Made by a program: the position numbers and the translations under genes. DNA of 64,000 bases from Opacimonas immobilis (GTDB taxonomy: Bacteria > Pseudomonadota > Gammaproteobacteria > Enterobacterales > Alteromonadaceae), in assembly GCF_048282545.1 (NCBI RefSeq), contig NZ_CP182485.1:1798001-1862000 (forward strand), written 5' to 3'. The notes under the pieces are model-generated. The model made no database searches, was not told the DNA's origin, and saw only the letters and a program-made list of their open reading frames with translations. This document shows positions 15,524-25,292 of the stretch, piece after piece; position 1 is the first letter of the stretch, and each line of letters opens with the position of its first letter.

Positions 15524-17848
15524 TTAAATTTTACACGCGCCGCCAGCACATCCATCATCGTCATCTTGCTCAACAACAGCTTGGGCTTGTGTACCTTGAG
15601 TTGCGGCTTTGACTTCTAAATCATCACTGTTGCCAGCACCGTCACGGGTATTGTGGTAATACAGCGTTTTAATCCCAAGCTTATAGGTAGTTAATAAGTC
15701 TTTGATGAGCAATTTCATCGGGACTTTACCGCCTTCAAATTTGCTTGGGTCGTAATTAGTGTTTGCAGAGATAGTTTGGTCGATAAACTTTTGCATAATG
15801 CCGACCAGTTGTAGGTAGCCATCATTAGATGGAATATCCCACAGTAACTCGTAAGCGTCTTTGAGGTTTTCGTAATCCGGAACAACCTGCTTTAGCACAC
15901 CATCCTTACTCGATTTTATACTAATGTGACCGCGTGGTGGTTCAATACCATTGGTCGCATTTGAAATCTGTGATGAGGTTTCTGAAGGCATCAACGCAGA
16001 AAGTGTTGAGTTGCGTAAACCATGTTTCACAATGCTTTCGCGCAATCCATCCCAGTCAAGGTGTAATGGCTCATCACAGATTTTATCTAGGTCTTTCTTG
16101 TAGGTATCAGTCGGCATCAAACCTTGTGAGTAAGTGGTCTCATTAAACTTAGGGCACGCCCCTTGTTCTTTGGCCAGCTCGTTAGATGCTTTTAATAGAT
16201 AATATTGAATCGCCTCGAACGTACGATGGACTAATCCGTTTGCTGAGTGATCAGAATACTTGACGCCATTTTTGGCAAGATAATAAGCAAAATTAATGAC
16301 ACCTATGCCCAAAGTACGGCGACCCATAGTCGCGTTTAATGCTGCAGGTACTGGGTAGTCTTGGTAATCTAATAGACTGTCTAACGCACGCACGGCTAGC
16401 TCCGCAAGCTCTTCCAGTTCGTCTAATGACTCGATAGCACCCAAGTTAAATGCCGATAGAGTACATAACGCAATTTCACCATTTTCGTCATTGACATGCT
16501 CTAATGGTTTGGTTGGTAAGGCAATCTCAAGACACAAGTTGGATTGGCGCACTGGTGCCACTTCGGGGTTAAACGGTGAGTGGGTATTACAGTGGTCGAC
16601 GTTTTGTAGGTAGATGCGACCGGTTGAAGCACGTTCTTGCATAAACAAGCTGACAAGCTCCATGGCTTTGATGGTTTTTTTGCGGATAGAGTCGTCTTGC
16701 TCGTATTGGGCATAAAGTGCTTCGAATTTCTCTTGATCTGCGAAAAACGCATCATACAGTCCGGGTACATCAGACGGGCTAAATAAGGTGATGTCTTGAC
16801 CTTTGATCAAACGTGTGTACATGAGTTTATTGAACTGCACACCATAGTCAAGGTGGCGAACACGGTTTTCTTCAACACCTCGGTTATTTTTTAAGACAAG
16901 TAATGATTCAACTTCCAAATGCCAAATCGGATAAAAGAGGGTCGCAGCACCGCCACGCACACCGCCTTGTGAACAGCTTTTAACCGCGGTTTGGAAATAC
17001 TTGTAAAAAGGAATACAGCCTGTGTGGAAAGCTTCACCGCCACGGATTTCAGAACCCAATGCACGGATGCGACCTGCGTTCACACCTATACCAGCACGTT
17101 GCGATACGTATTTAACGATCGCTGATGCAGTGGCATTGATTGAATCTAAGCTGTCGCCAGTTTCAATTAATACGCAACTACTAAACTGACGAGTAGGGGT
17201 GCGCACACCTGCCATGATTGGCGTCGGTAACGAGATCTTAAACTGTGACACCGCATCATAGAAACGTTTAACATAGTCTAGGCGAGTTTCTTTGGGGTAA
17301 TTCGCAAACAAACAGGCTGCCACCAAAACGTACAAGAATTGTGCTGATTCATAAATCTCGCCCGTCACTCGATTTTGTACCAGGTATTTCCCTTCAAGCT
17401 GTTTGACCGCGGCATATGAGAAGTTCATATCACGCCAGTGATCTAAAAACTCTTCCATTTGTTCGAATTCTTCGGTGCTGTAGTCAGCGAGAAGATGCTC
17501 ATCATATTTACCCATTTCAACCATACGTTTAACGTGGTCGAACAATTTTGGTGGTTCAAACTGACCATAGGCTTTTTTGCGCAGATGGAAAATAGCTAGA
17601 CGAGCGGCGAGATATTGATAATCTGGCGCATCAGTAGAGATCAAATCGGCAGCGGATTTGATCAACGTTTCATGAATGTCTTCGGTCTTGATGCCATCAT
17701 AAAACTGAATATGGGCTTTGATTTCGACTTGTGAGACGGAGACATTGTTGAGTCCTTTGGCGGCCCAAGTAATGACTTTGTGGATTTTGTCTAGATCGAT
17801 CTGCTCGAGTTCACCGTTGCGCTTGGTGACTTGTAATTGTTTGTTCAT
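15524..17848 (-). CDS. nrdA: class Ia ribonucleoside-diphosphate reductase, alpha subunit
   Basis: Catalytic subunit that reduces NDPs to dNDPs. 774 residues. The N-terminus is an ATP cone (VTKRNGELEQIDLDKIHKV). Active-site segments include FSSCVLIETGDSL (first redox Cys) and SNLCLEIALPT (radical and second redox Cys). The C-terminal tail carries the CAGGAC redox pair that passes electrons from thioredoxin or glutaredoxin. First gene of nrdA-nrdB-yfaE. Two NrdR-box-like sites 164-212 bp upstream of the start suggest NrdR repression. Confidence 0.97.
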   Translation of the reverse strand: MNKQLQVTKRNGELEQIDLDKIHKVITWAAKGLNNVSVSQVEIKAHIQFYDGIKTEDIHETLIKSAADLISTDAPDYQYLAARLAIFHLRKKAYGQFEPPKLFDHVKRMVEMGKYDEHLLADYSTEEFEQMEEFLDHWRDMNFSYAAVKQLEGKYLVQNRVTGEIYESAQFLYVLVAACLFANYPKETRLDYVKRFYDAVSQFKISLPTPIMAGVRTPTRQFSSCVLIETGDSLDSINATASAIVKYVSQRAGIGVNAGRIRALGSEIRGGEAFHTGCIPFYKYFQTAVKSCSQGGVRGGAATLFYPIWHLEVESLLVLKNNRGVEENRVRHLDYGVQFNKLMYTRLIKGQDITLFSPSDVPGLYDAFFADQEKFEALYAQYEQDDSIRKKTIKAMELVSLFMQERASTGRIYLQNVDHCNTHSPFNPEVAPVRQSNLCLEIALPTKPLEHVNDENGEIALCTLSAFNLGAIESLDELEELAELAVRALDSLLDYQDYPVPAALNATMGRRTLGIGVINFAYYLAKNGVKYSDHSANGLVHRTFEAIQYYLLKASNELAKEQGACPKFNETTYSQGLMPTDTYKKDLDKICDEPLHLDWDGLRESIVKHGLRNSTLSALMPSETSSQISNATNGIEPPRGHISIKSSKDGVLKQVVPDYENLKDAYELLWDIPSNDGYLQLVGIMQKFIDQTISANTNYDPSKFEGGKVPMKLLIKDLLTTYKLGIKTLYYHNTRDGAGNSDDLEVKAATQGTQAQAVVEQDDDDGCAGGACKI

Positions 17849-18274
17849 AATGAGAGATGCCGTTTATTATAATTAGTGCAAATAGCTTTTGCATCCATTG
17901 CAAGGGCTAACAACAGGCCTTCTATGCCGAACTGAGATGTATTCACCGAACTATCATCCTTAAATGCCCAAATAAATGTTCCGTTCTCAATAGTGCCTCA
18001 CAGAAAGTTAAGCACAAGATAATGTGGTTTGGTAGTGAATGCAACCACAAGATGATGTGTTTTAATGGTTAAAAACTGTACATTCTTTAAAACACTGTGC
18101 TGTAGGCCTTGCTACGACTTGCTTGTAGGCGATCGCAAATGTCATATGTGACGCAAAATGGGGATAAATTTTTTTATGAAAAATTTGAATGAGATTATGC
18201 AAACACGATATATGGAAGGGCTTGATGTTTTTAGATACTACATCTTGTGCTTGCTATTAACGTTTACGCACAAA
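17849..18274. other. 426-bp gap between nrdA and ubiG: nrdA control region
   Basis: No credible gene. It holds the upstream region of nrdA, with two NrdR-box-like palindromes (listed separately), and the AT-rich DNA beyond the 3' end of ubiG. A plus-strand frame starting at 18158 runs into ubiG antisense and has no family or ribosome site. I could not fix the promoter by eye. Confidence 0.6.
18012..18060 (-). promoter_or_regulatory. two tandem NrdR boxes upstream of nrdA
   Basis: On the minus strand, sites ACACATCATCTTGTGG (18060-18045) and CCACATTATCTTGTGC (18027-18012) share the core CACATnATCTTGTG and fit the NrdR-box pattern of two CAC/GTG half-sites around an AT-rich centre. They start 33 bp apart, about three helical turns, the phasing NrdR operators usually have. 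NrdR would repress nrdAB when dATP is high. Confidence 0.78.
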
Positions 18275-18976
18275 CTACCCAGGCATGGAGCAGCTCACAA
18301 TGTAATTGACATCAATATTGCGATTGGACAAAAAATAGTCATTGCTGAGCGGGTTGAAATGTAGCCCAGTGGTGTTTTCAATCACCAGGTCAGTGTCATC
18401 AATCATACGCATCAGTTCAGAAGGCTTGATGAACTTTTTGTAGTCATGAGTCCCTTTGGGCACCAAGTTCAAAATATACTCCGCACCAAGAATCGCCATT
18501 AAGTACGATTTTGGGTTGCGATTGAGAGTCGAGAAAAACACCTTACCTCCGGGTTTGACGCATTGCGCAGCTGCCCGCACGACACTGGCAGGATCGGGGA
18601 CGTGCTCAAGCATTTCAAGACAGGTCACTACATCGTATTGCTGTGGTTGTTGCTCTGCCTTATCCTCTGCTGAAACACATTCATAAACGACTTTAACACC
18701 GGATTCTAAACCATGCAGTTTGGCTATTTGAAGTGATTCTTCTGCTAAGTCAATGCCGGTGACAGTCGCGCCACCTTTAGCTAGTGCTTCGGATAAAATG
18801 CCACCACCGCAACCAATATCTAATATATTTTTAGCCTGTATCCCACCAGCTTGTTCAATGATATAGCCGACGCGCAGAGGGTTTATCTGATGCAGTGGTT
18901 TAAATTCACCATCGTGGTCCCACCAGCGTTCGGCAATGGCTGAAAATTTTGCGATTTCATTGTGGTCCACATTCAT
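18275..18976 (-). CDS. ubiG: ubiquinone biosynthesis O-methyltransferase
   Basis: SAM-dependent methyltransferase that does both O-methylations of the ubiquinone ring. 233 residues. SAM motif I is ILDIGCGGGILSEALA, followed by VTGIDLAEESLQIAK. The N-terminus (NVDHNEIAKFSAIAERWWDHDGEFKPLH) and the LNRNPKSYL and PKGTHDYKKF blocks are typical of UbiG. Its gap of about 260 bp with divergent gyrA matches the ubiG/gyrA neighbourhood seen in many gammaproteobacteria. Confidence 0.96.
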   Translation of the reverse strand: MNVDHNEIAKFSAIAERWWDHDGEFKPLHQINPLRVGYIIEQAGGIQAKNILDIGCGGGILSEALAKGGATVTGIDLAEESLQIAKLHGLESGVKVVYECVSAEDKAEQQPQQYDVVTCLEMLEHVPDPASVVRAAAQCVKPGGKVFFSTLNRNPKSYLMAILGAEYILNLVPKGTHDYKKFIKPSELMRMIDDTDLVIENTTGLHFNPLSNDYFLSNRNIDVNYIVSCSMPG

Positions 18977-19235
18977 TGTGCTGTCTCTTAATTGGCTTGG
19001 TGATGATTCTGATCAATTAATAATACCAGAGGTCGAGATGGCTGCACAACGTTACAATATATGGGCATGAATATGACCTTGGTTATCTTTTGTGCAAATG
19101 ATGCTTTTCACAAGGCTTTTAGTATATATTGCAGATTGAAAGTGATACTATCATGAGTCATCAACAACCCATATAAGAAAGAGAACGCGCTTCTAAGCGA
19201 TTTTCTAAAACAACAAGTAGGGGACTAGGCAGTTT

Positions 19236-21875
19236 ATGAGCGAGCGCGCCAAAGAAATATTACCGATTAATATCGAAGAAGAGCTAAAGAATTCCTATCT
19301 CGATTATGCTATGAGCGTTATCGTAGGACGCGCCTTACCCGATGTTAGAGATGGTCTAAAACCTGTTCATCGCCGAGTGTTGTTTGCGATGAATGAACTC
19401 AAGAACGATTTTAACAAACCGTACAAAAAATCTGCACGTGTTGTGGGTGACGTTATCGGTAAATACCATCCACATGGTGATTCTGCTGTGTACGATACCA
19501 TTGTTCGTATGGCCCAGCCGTTTTCATTGCGTTACATGTTAGTGGATGGACAAGGTAACTTTGGTTCAGTGGATGGTGATTCTGCGGCGGCTATGCGTTA
19601 TACCGAAGTGCGTATGGCTAAAATCGCGCATGAGCTACTAGCCGATTTGGACAAAGAAACGGTTAATTTTGTCCCGAACTATGACGGTACCGAAAAAATC
19701 CCCGAGGTACTACCAACCAAAGTACCTAATTTATTGGTAAACGGTTCATCTGGTATTGCTGTTGGTATGGCGACGAACATTCCACCGCATAATTTAACCG
19801 AAGTCATCAATGGTTGTGTCGCACTAATTGAAAACCCCGAAATTGAAGTGGATGAGCTAATGACGCACATCCCGGGTCCTGATTTCCCAACTGCAGCCTT
19901 AATTAGCGGCCGTAAAGGTATCGAGGAAGCGTATCGAACTGGTCGTGGTAAGATTTATTTGCGAGCTAAAGCAAATATCGAAACCGAAGATAATGGGAAA
20001 GAAACCATCATCATTAATGAGATCCCATATCAGGTTAATAAAGCCAGGTTGATTGAGAAGATTGCAGAACTGGTCAAAGAAAAGCGCGTTGAAGGGATTT
20101 CAGCGTTACGCGATGAGTCTGACAAAGACGGTATGCGCATTGTTATTGAAGTCAAACGTAACGAATCCGCAGAAGTATTACTTAATCATCTCTATGCCAA
20201 TACGCAACTCCAAACGGTATTTGGTATCAACATGGTTGCTTTGGATAACAATCAACCAAAAGTTTTCAATCTCAAGCAAACGCTTGAAGCCTTCATTTTA
20301 CATCGTCGTGAGGTCGTTACACGTCGTACTGTGTTTGAGCTGCGCAAAGCTCGCGATCGCGCTCACATTTTAGAAGGTTTGGCAGTTGCACTGGCAAACA
20401 TCGACCCAATTATTGAACTTATTAAGGCGTCTCCCTCACCAGCGGAAGCTAAACAAGCGCTTGTTGCTCAAGGCTGGGCGCTTGGCCACGTTCAAGAAAT
20501 GCTCGAACGCGCAGGCGATGATGCTGCACGACCAGATTGGTTATCACCGGAATTTGGTATTCGTGAAGGTCAGTACTATTTGACTGAACAGCAGGCACAA
20601 GCGATTCTGGATCTTCGTTTACACAAATTGACAGGTTTAGAATCAGATAAAATCATTGCGGAATACAAAGAACTACTTGAAGTCATTGCTGAATTACTAC
20701 ACATATTAAGTAGTTCTGAGCGTTTAATGGAAGTGATTCGTGAAGAGCTTGAGGCTATTCGCGAAGAGTTCGGCGATGAGCGTCGCACCGAAATCACTGC
20801 GGCAAGTCATGACATTGATATTGAAGACTTAATTGAACGTGAAGATGTAGTGGTCACTTTGTCTCATGAAGGGTATGTCAAATATCAAAAACTATCAGAC
20901 TATGAGGCACAGCGTCGCGGTGGTAAGGGTAAGTCAGCCACCAAGATGAAGGATGAAGATTTCATTGAAAAGCTTCTTGTGGCCAATACGCATGACCATA
21001 TCTTGTGTTTCTCAACTAGAGGACGCATGTATTGGTTGAAGGTCTATCAATTGCCATTGGCATCGCGTAATGCGCGAGGACGTCCAATTGTGAATATCTT
21101 ACCGTTAGAAGAAAATGAGCGCATCACGGCCATCCTGCCTATCCAAGAGTTTATCGAAGGCAAGTACGTCTTTATGGCGACGGCGAACGGTACCGTTAAG
21201 AAGACTGAATTAACACAGTACTCACGTCCTCGAGCAAGTGGTATTATTGCTGTCAATCTTAACGAAGGGGATAGCCTTGTCGGTGTGGACTTAACGGATG
21301 GAAATAGCGAAATCATGTTGTTCTCGGATGAAGGTAAAGTGGTTCGTTTTAATGAAGACCAAGTTCGTCCAATGGGGCGCACAGCCACCGGTGTACGCGG
21401 TATTCGACTTGAAGAACAACAAAAAGTGGTTTCTTTAATTGTACCACATGGCAACGGTGCGATTTTAACTGCGACCGAAAACGGTTACGGTAAGCGCACT
21501 GTATTAGAAGAATACCCAGCCAAATCTCGTGCGACCAAAGGGGTGGTTTCGATTAAGGTGTCTGAACGAAACGGCAAGGTTGTCGGAGCGGTACAGGTTG
21601 CCGAAGAAGACGAAATCATGCTGATCTCTGATGCGGGTACCTTGGTGCGTACACGAGCGGCTGAAGTATCGACAGTGGGTAGAAATACTCAAGGTGTTAC
21701 CCTTATTCGTACCGCACAAAACGAACATGTGGTAGGATTACAGCGCATCGATGAAATCGAAGGCGTTGCTGAACTGGATGAGGAATCTGGTGATGCTCAA
21801 AACGATACATCTGATAATAATAACAATACAATGACAGAGCCAGAAAACACCACGGATAATAATAGCGAGGAGTAA
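19236..21875 (+). CDS. gyrA: DNA gyrase subunit A
   Basis: Breakage-rejoining subunit of gyrase. 879 residues. The catalytic tyrosine is Y122 in AAAMRYTEVRM. The quinolone region GDSAVYDTIVRMAQ has Ser83 and Asp87 in E. coli numbering, the susceptible state. The GyrA box QRRGGKGK opens the C-terminal beta-pinwheel. The acidic, Asn-rich tail (about 35 residues) is common in marine gammaproteobacteria. Starts the run gyrA-serC-aroA-cmk-rpsA and ends at a clear hairpin. Confidence 0.98.
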   Translation: MSERAKEILPINIEEELKNSYLDYAMSVIVGRALPDVRDGLKPVHRRVLFAMNELKNDFNKPYKKSARVVGDVIGKYHPHGDSAVYDTIVRMAQPFSLRYMLVDGQGNFGSVDGDSAAAMRYTEVRMAKIAHELLADLDKETVNFVPNYDGTEKIPEVLPTKVPNLLVNGSSGIAVGMATNIPPHNLTEVINGCVALIENPEIEVDELMTHIPGPDFPTAALISGRKGIEEAYRTGRGKIYLRAKANIETEDNGKETIIINEIPYQVNKARLIEKIAELVKEKRVEGISALRDESDKDGMRIVIEVKRNESAEVLLNHLYANTQLQTVFGINMVALDNNQPKVFNLKQTLEAFILHRREVVTRRTVFELRKARDRAHILEGLAVALANIDPIIELIKASPSPAEAKQALVAQGWALGHVQEMLERAGDDAARPDWLSPEFGIREGQYYLTEQQAQAILDLRLHKLTGLESDKIIAEYKELLEVIAELLHILSSSERLMEVIREELEAIREEFGDERRTEITAASHDIDIEDLIEREDVVVTLSHEGYVKYQKLSDYEAQRRGGKGKSATKMKDEDFIEKLLVANTHDHILCFSTRGRMYWLKVYQLPLASRNARGRPIVNILPLEENERITAILPIQEFIEGKYVFMATANGTVKKTELTQYSRPRASGIIAVNLNEGDSLVGVDLTDGNSEIMLFSDEGKVVRFNEDQVRPMGRTATGVRGIRLEEQQKVVSLIVPHGNGAILTATENGYGKRTVLEEYPAKSRATKGVVSIKVSERNGKVVGAVQVAEEDEIMLISDAGTLVRTRAAEVSTVGRNTQGVTLIRTAQNEHVVGLQRIDEIEGVAELDEESGDAQNDTSDNNNNTMTEPENTTDNNSEE

Positions 21876-21906
21876 TCGTAAGTTATCCAGATGTTTGATA
21901 AAAATA

Positions 21907-21945
21907 AACAGCGATGCCTAGATTATTGGCGTCGCTGTTTTTGTT
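21907..21945 (+). terminator. gyrA terminator
   Basis: 12-bp stem AACAGCGATGCC (21907-21918) / GGCGTCGCTGTT (21928-21939) with one G-U type pair, followed by a T-rich run. Confidence 0.85.
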
Positions 21946-22002
21946 TTTCCATACACACGTTTGTAGTGGAATATTGTTTAGCCCATGTTTTAGGAAAAAA
22001 TC

Positions 22003-23100
22003 GTGCAACATTTTAATTTTTGCGCCGGTCCGGCCATGCTACCAGCTGAAGTAATGCAACAAGCCCAAGCAGAAATGCTAGATTGGCAAGGCTGTGGTTC
22101 ATCCGTAATGGAAATTTCACATCGCTCAGCGCCTTTTATCGAGGTTGCCCAACAAGCAGAGCAAGATTTGCGTGAATTACTCAATGTACCAAAGAATTAC
22201 AAAGTGTTGTTTTTACAAGGTGGCGGTCGTGGGCAATTTGCCGCAGCGCCGTTAAATATTGCCTCACCGGAACAGACGTCTTTACATTTAGTGACGGGCT
22301 CTTGGTCTAAAGGTGCAGTGAGTGAAGCAGCTAAATATACTCAGACGCATGTGGTCGCCAAAGACGCTATCAACGCAGAAAACAAACGTTATGTTCCAGA
22401 AGTATCAACGTGGGATGCAGCGGATGAAGTGTTAAACAATGCGGCGTATTTGCATTATTGCCCAAATGAAACGGTCGATGGCGTTGCGTTACATACACCA
22501 CCACGATTTCACGACATTGATCTGGTCGCAGATATGTCGTCGAATATTTTGTCAGTGCCAATCAATGTGCAAGATTACGGAGTAATTTATGCAGGGGCGC
22601 AAAAAAACATTGGCCCTTCTGGTTTAGCCGTGGTGATAGTTCGAGAAGATTTGCTAGGTAAAGCGCAACCAGCGACTCCGTCATTTATTGACTATACTCT
22701 TGCTGCCGAGCACGACTCTATGTATAACACGCCTCCAACTTATTCTTGGTACCTTGCTGGGTTGGTTTTTAAATGGCTAAAGAATCGCGGCGGTGTTGCC
22801 GAGATTGCTAAGCTAAATCACGCTAAAGCACAGACCTTGTATCAGGCCATTGATAGTGATGATTTTTATCATAATAACGTTGCAGATGCGCATCGCTCTA
22901 TTATGAATGTACCATTCACGCTTGCCGATGCATCATTAGATAGCCTATTTTTGGCTGAAGCCGAAAAAGCCGGTCTCCACGCGCTAAAAGGGCACCGCAG
23001 TGTCGGTGGCATGCGCGCGAGTATTTACAACGCCATGCCGTTACAAGGCGTTATGACGTTGGTAGAATTTATGCGTGAATTTTCACGCAAGTACGGCTAA
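22003..23100 (+). CDS. serC: phosphoserine aminotransferase
   Basis: Converts 3-phosphohydroxypyruvate to phosphoserine (serine path) and acts in pyridoxal phosphate synthesis. 365 residues with the signature N-terminus (FNFCAGPAMLP), FLQGGGRGQFAAAPLN, and the PLP lysine K201 in YAGAQKNIGPSG. The C-terminal GHRSVGGMRASIYNAMP is intact. The start is GTG at 22003, preceded by AGGA. It lies 10 bp before aroA, the classic serC-aroA operon. Confidence 0.96.
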   Translation: MQHFNFCAGPAMLPAEVMQQAQAEMLDWQGCGSSVMEISHRSAPFIEVAQQAEQDLRELLNVPKNYKVLFLQGGGRGQFAAAPLNIASPEQTSLHLVTGSWSKGAVSEAAKYTQTHVVAKDAINAENKRYVPEVSTWDAADEVLNNAAYLHYCPNETVDGVALHTPPRFHDIDLVADMSSNILSVPINVQDYGVIYAGAQKNIGPSGLAVVIVREDLLGKAQPATPSFIDYTLAAEHDSMYNTPPTYSWYLAGLVFKWLKNRGGVAEIAKLNHAKAQTLYQAIDSDDFYHNNVADAHRSIMNVPFTLADASLDSLFLAEAEKAGLHALKGHRSVGGMRASIYNAMPLQGVMTLVEFMREFSRKYG

Positions 23101-23110
23101 GGACGTAGTC

Positions 23111-24397
23111 ATGGAACAGCTTACATTATCTCCCATTGCTAAGGTTTCAGGTACAGTCAATGTGCCAGGCTCTAAATCGCTATCTAATCGAGCTCTGTTG
23201 CTAGCAGCGCTTGCCAAAGGTACCACGACATTAACGAACTTATTAGACAGTGATGATATTCGGTATATGCTCGGCGCCTTGGAGCAACTGGGTGTTCAGT
23301 ATCGCCTGTCACAGAACAACACGGTATGTGAAGTCGAAGGTTTAGGTGATGTGTTTACTCAATCACCAGCAGCTGAACTATTTCTTGGTAATGCCGGGAC
23401 GGCAATGCGTCCTTTGTGCGCAGTGCTTGCGGTGTCTCCTGTTACCTCGATTTTGACCGGAGAGCCACGCATGAAAGAGCGCCCCATTGGCGACTTAGTG
23501 GATGCACTAAATGATATTCATGCGGATATTTCTTACCTAGATGAGCCGGGTTACCCTGCACTTGAGATCAAAGGGCAGCGTCTCAAAGGAGGGGATATGA
23601 GCGTTGATGGTTCAGTATCTTCTCAGTTTTTGACTGCACTTTTGATGGCTGCGCCTTTGCTTACTACAGATAGTACTATTGCAATCAAAGGTGAGTTGGT
23701 CTCCAAACCATACATTGATATCACCCTGGATATCATGAAAAAATTCGGTGTTAAAGTTACGCATGACCAGTATCAGATATTTACTATCAAAGGCAATCAA
23801 TCATACACAAGTCCGGGAGAGTACATGGTGGAAGGGGATGCATCCTCCGCATCTTATTTTCTAGCGGCCGGGGCAATTAAAGGTGGCAGGGTCACCGTAA
23901 CTGGCGTGGGTTCTGACTCCATACAAGGTGATGTCAAATTTGCTGAAGTACTTAAAGCAATGGGCGCACAAGTTGAATATACCTCTGGTTCTATTACGGT
24001 TACCGGAGCGCCGTTAAAAGCTGTGCAGATGGACATGAATCACATTCCAGATGCCGCCATGACGATTGCTACGACAGCGTTGTTCGCAGAAGGTACCACA
24101 GTGATGACCAATATTTATAATTGGCGAGTCAAAGAAACGGATCGCTTGGCAGCCATGGCTACCGAACTTCGCAAAGTAGGAGCAGTGGTTGAAGAAGGGC
24201 ATGATTACATCAAAGTTACGCCTCCTGAGCAGATGCAACACGCTCAGATTGATACGTATAATGACCATCGTGTAGCAATGTGTTTTAGTCTTGTTGCTCT
24301 AAGTGATACTCCGGTAACTATCAACGATCCGGGTTGTACAGCGAAAACATTTCCTGATTATTTCACCCGTTTTGCAACTATTTGTGGAAATGAGTGA
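23111..24397 (+). CDS. aroA: 3-phosphoshikimate 1-carboxyvinyltransferase (EPSP synthase)
   Basis: Sixth step of the shikimate path, joining PEP and shikimate-3-phosphate. From the ATG at 23111 it has 428 residues, the E. coli length; an upstream in-frame ATG at 23075 lies inside serC and is unlikely. Motifs: VPGSKSLSNRALLLAALA, the glyphosate-site LGNAGTAMRPL (class I form), EPRMKERPIGDLVDAL, and YNWRVKETDRLAAMATELRK. Ends over a hairpin that also covers the cmk promoter. Confidence 0.97.
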   Translation: MEQLTLSPIAKVSGTVNVPGSKSLSNRALLLAALAKGTTTLTNLLDSDDIRYMLGALEQLGVQYRLSQNNTVCEVEGLGDVFTQSPAAELFLGNAGTAMRPLCAVLAVSPVTSILTGEPRMKERPIGDLVDALNDIHADISYLDEPGYPALEIKGQRLKGGDMSVDGSVSSQFLTALLMAAPLLTTDSTIAIKGELVSKPYIDITLDIMKKFGVKVTHDQYQIFTIKGNQSYTSPGEYMVEGDASSASYFLAAGAIKGGRVTVTGVGSDSIQGDVKFAEVLKAMGAQVEYTSGSITVTGAPLKAVQMDMNHIPDAAMTIATTALFAEGTTVMTNIYNWRVKETDRLAAMATELRKVGAVVEEGHDYIKVTPPEQMQHAQIDTYNDHRVAMCFSLVALSDTPVTINDPGCTAKTFPDYFTRFATICGNE

Positions 24398-24424
24398 AAT
24401 TTTTGTGACAAATAGTCGATAACT

Positions 24425-24453
24425 TTGTCAATTATCAATAAGGGGCGTATAAT
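24425..24453 (+). promoter_or_regulatory. sigma-70 promoter for cmk
   Basis: TTGTCA (24425-24430), 17-bp spacer, TATAAT (24448-24453). Close to consensus, 57 bp before the cmk ATG. Confidence 0.8.
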
Positions 24454-24467
24454 TCGCCCCTTAAATT
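24440..24467 (+). terminator. hairpin after aroA that encloses the cmk -10 box
   Basis: Perfect stem AAGGGGCG (24440-24447) / CGCCCCTT (24455-24462) with a 7-nt loop, then AAATTTT. The TATAAT of the cmk promoter is the loop. Confidence 0.6.
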
Positions 24468-24509
24468 TTAGCGAAATTCAAATATTGAAATCAAAGGCGA
24501 ATTAAATTA

Positions 24510-25196
24510 ATGCAACAAGAGATCCCAATTGTCACAGTGGACGGTCCAAGCGGAGCAGGCAAGGGTACCTTGAGTCACTTGATCGCAGAATACTTAGGAT
24601 GGCATTTCCTAGATTCAGGTGCTATCTATCGCGTACTGGCAGTGGCGTGTTTACATCATGGTATTGAAGTCAACGATGAGGTGTCTATTGCACCGTTGGC
24701 TTCAAGCTTAGACGTCACTTTTCCTAATGAAGACGGGCATGTTCGTATTATGTTAGAAGGCGAAGATGTTACAGATACCATTCGAACTGAAGTGGTAGGG
24801 GCTGCTGCTTCTAAGGTCGCAGCCTTTCCCAGTGTTCGTGAAGCGCTATTAAGACGTCAAAGAGGATTTGCTCAGGCCCCTGGATTGGTTGCTGATGGAC
24901 GTGATATGGGAACCGTTGTATTTCCCAGCGCAATGGTTAAGATTTTTCTAACCGCTTCAGCAGAAGCAAGGGCTGAGCGTCGCTTTTTGCAGTTGCAAGC
25001 AAAGGGGCATGATGTTAATATTGCGCACCTTTTGAGCGATATACAAGCACGTGATGAACGTGATTCTAATCGCAGTGCGGCACCTTTAGTGCCTGCGACT
25101 GATGCACACATTCTTGATTCGACCACCATGTCTATAGAGGAAGTGTTTGCTCAAGCAAAAGCTATTTTAACTAGCGCGGAAATTTTTCCGGGCTAG
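24510..25196 (+). CDS. cmk: cytidylate kinase
   Basis: Phosphorylates CMP and dCMP. 228 residues. P-loop GPSGAGKGT near residue 12; substrate segments FLDSGAIYRVLA and VADGRDMGTVVFP; lid-type region AEARAERRF and DIQARDERDSNR. Usual partner of rpsA downstream. Its stop codon lies inside a terminator-like hairpin. Confidence 0.97.
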   Translation: MQQEIPIVTVDGPSGAGKGTLSHLIAEYLGWHFLDSGAIYRVLAVACLHHGIEVNDEVSIAPLASSLDVTFPNEDGHVRIMLEGEDVTDTIRTEVVGAAASKVAAFPSVREALLRRQRGFAQAPGLVADGRDMGTVVFPSAMVKIFLTASAEARAERRFLQLQAKGHDVNIAHLLSDIQARDERDSNRSAAPLVPATDAHILDSTTMSIEEVFAQAKAILTSAEIFPG

Positions 25197-25203
25197 TTTT
25201 TAG
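25169..25203 (+). terminator. terminator overlapping the cmk stop codon
   Basis: AACTAGC (25169-25175) pairs with GCTAGTT (25192-25198), with an inner CGGAA/TTCCG stem, followed by a short T run. The cmk TAG stop is within the 3' arm. Confidence 0.65.
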
Positions 25204-25222
25204 TATGTTCAAATAAGGATGT

Positions 25223-25251
25223 TTGGACGTTGAACCATAACCCCATAATAC
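25223..25251 (+). promoter_or_regulatory. sigma-70 promoter for rpsA
   Basis: TTGGAC (25223-25228), 17-bp spacer, TAATAC (25246-25251), 42 bp before the rpsA ATG. Confidence 0.65.
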
Positions 25252-25292
25252 TCGGATGCATTGTGGATATAACTTAAATAGAAAACATTTAT

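Noticed and set aside
18158..18364. Plus-strand frame of 68 codons between nrdA and ubiG
   Set aside because: Its second half is antisense to the conserved end of ubiG, there is no good ribosome site, and the protein shows no family features.
21047..21454. 135-codon minus-strand frame inside gyrA
   Set aside because: Antisense shadow of the conserved gyrA C-terminal domain.
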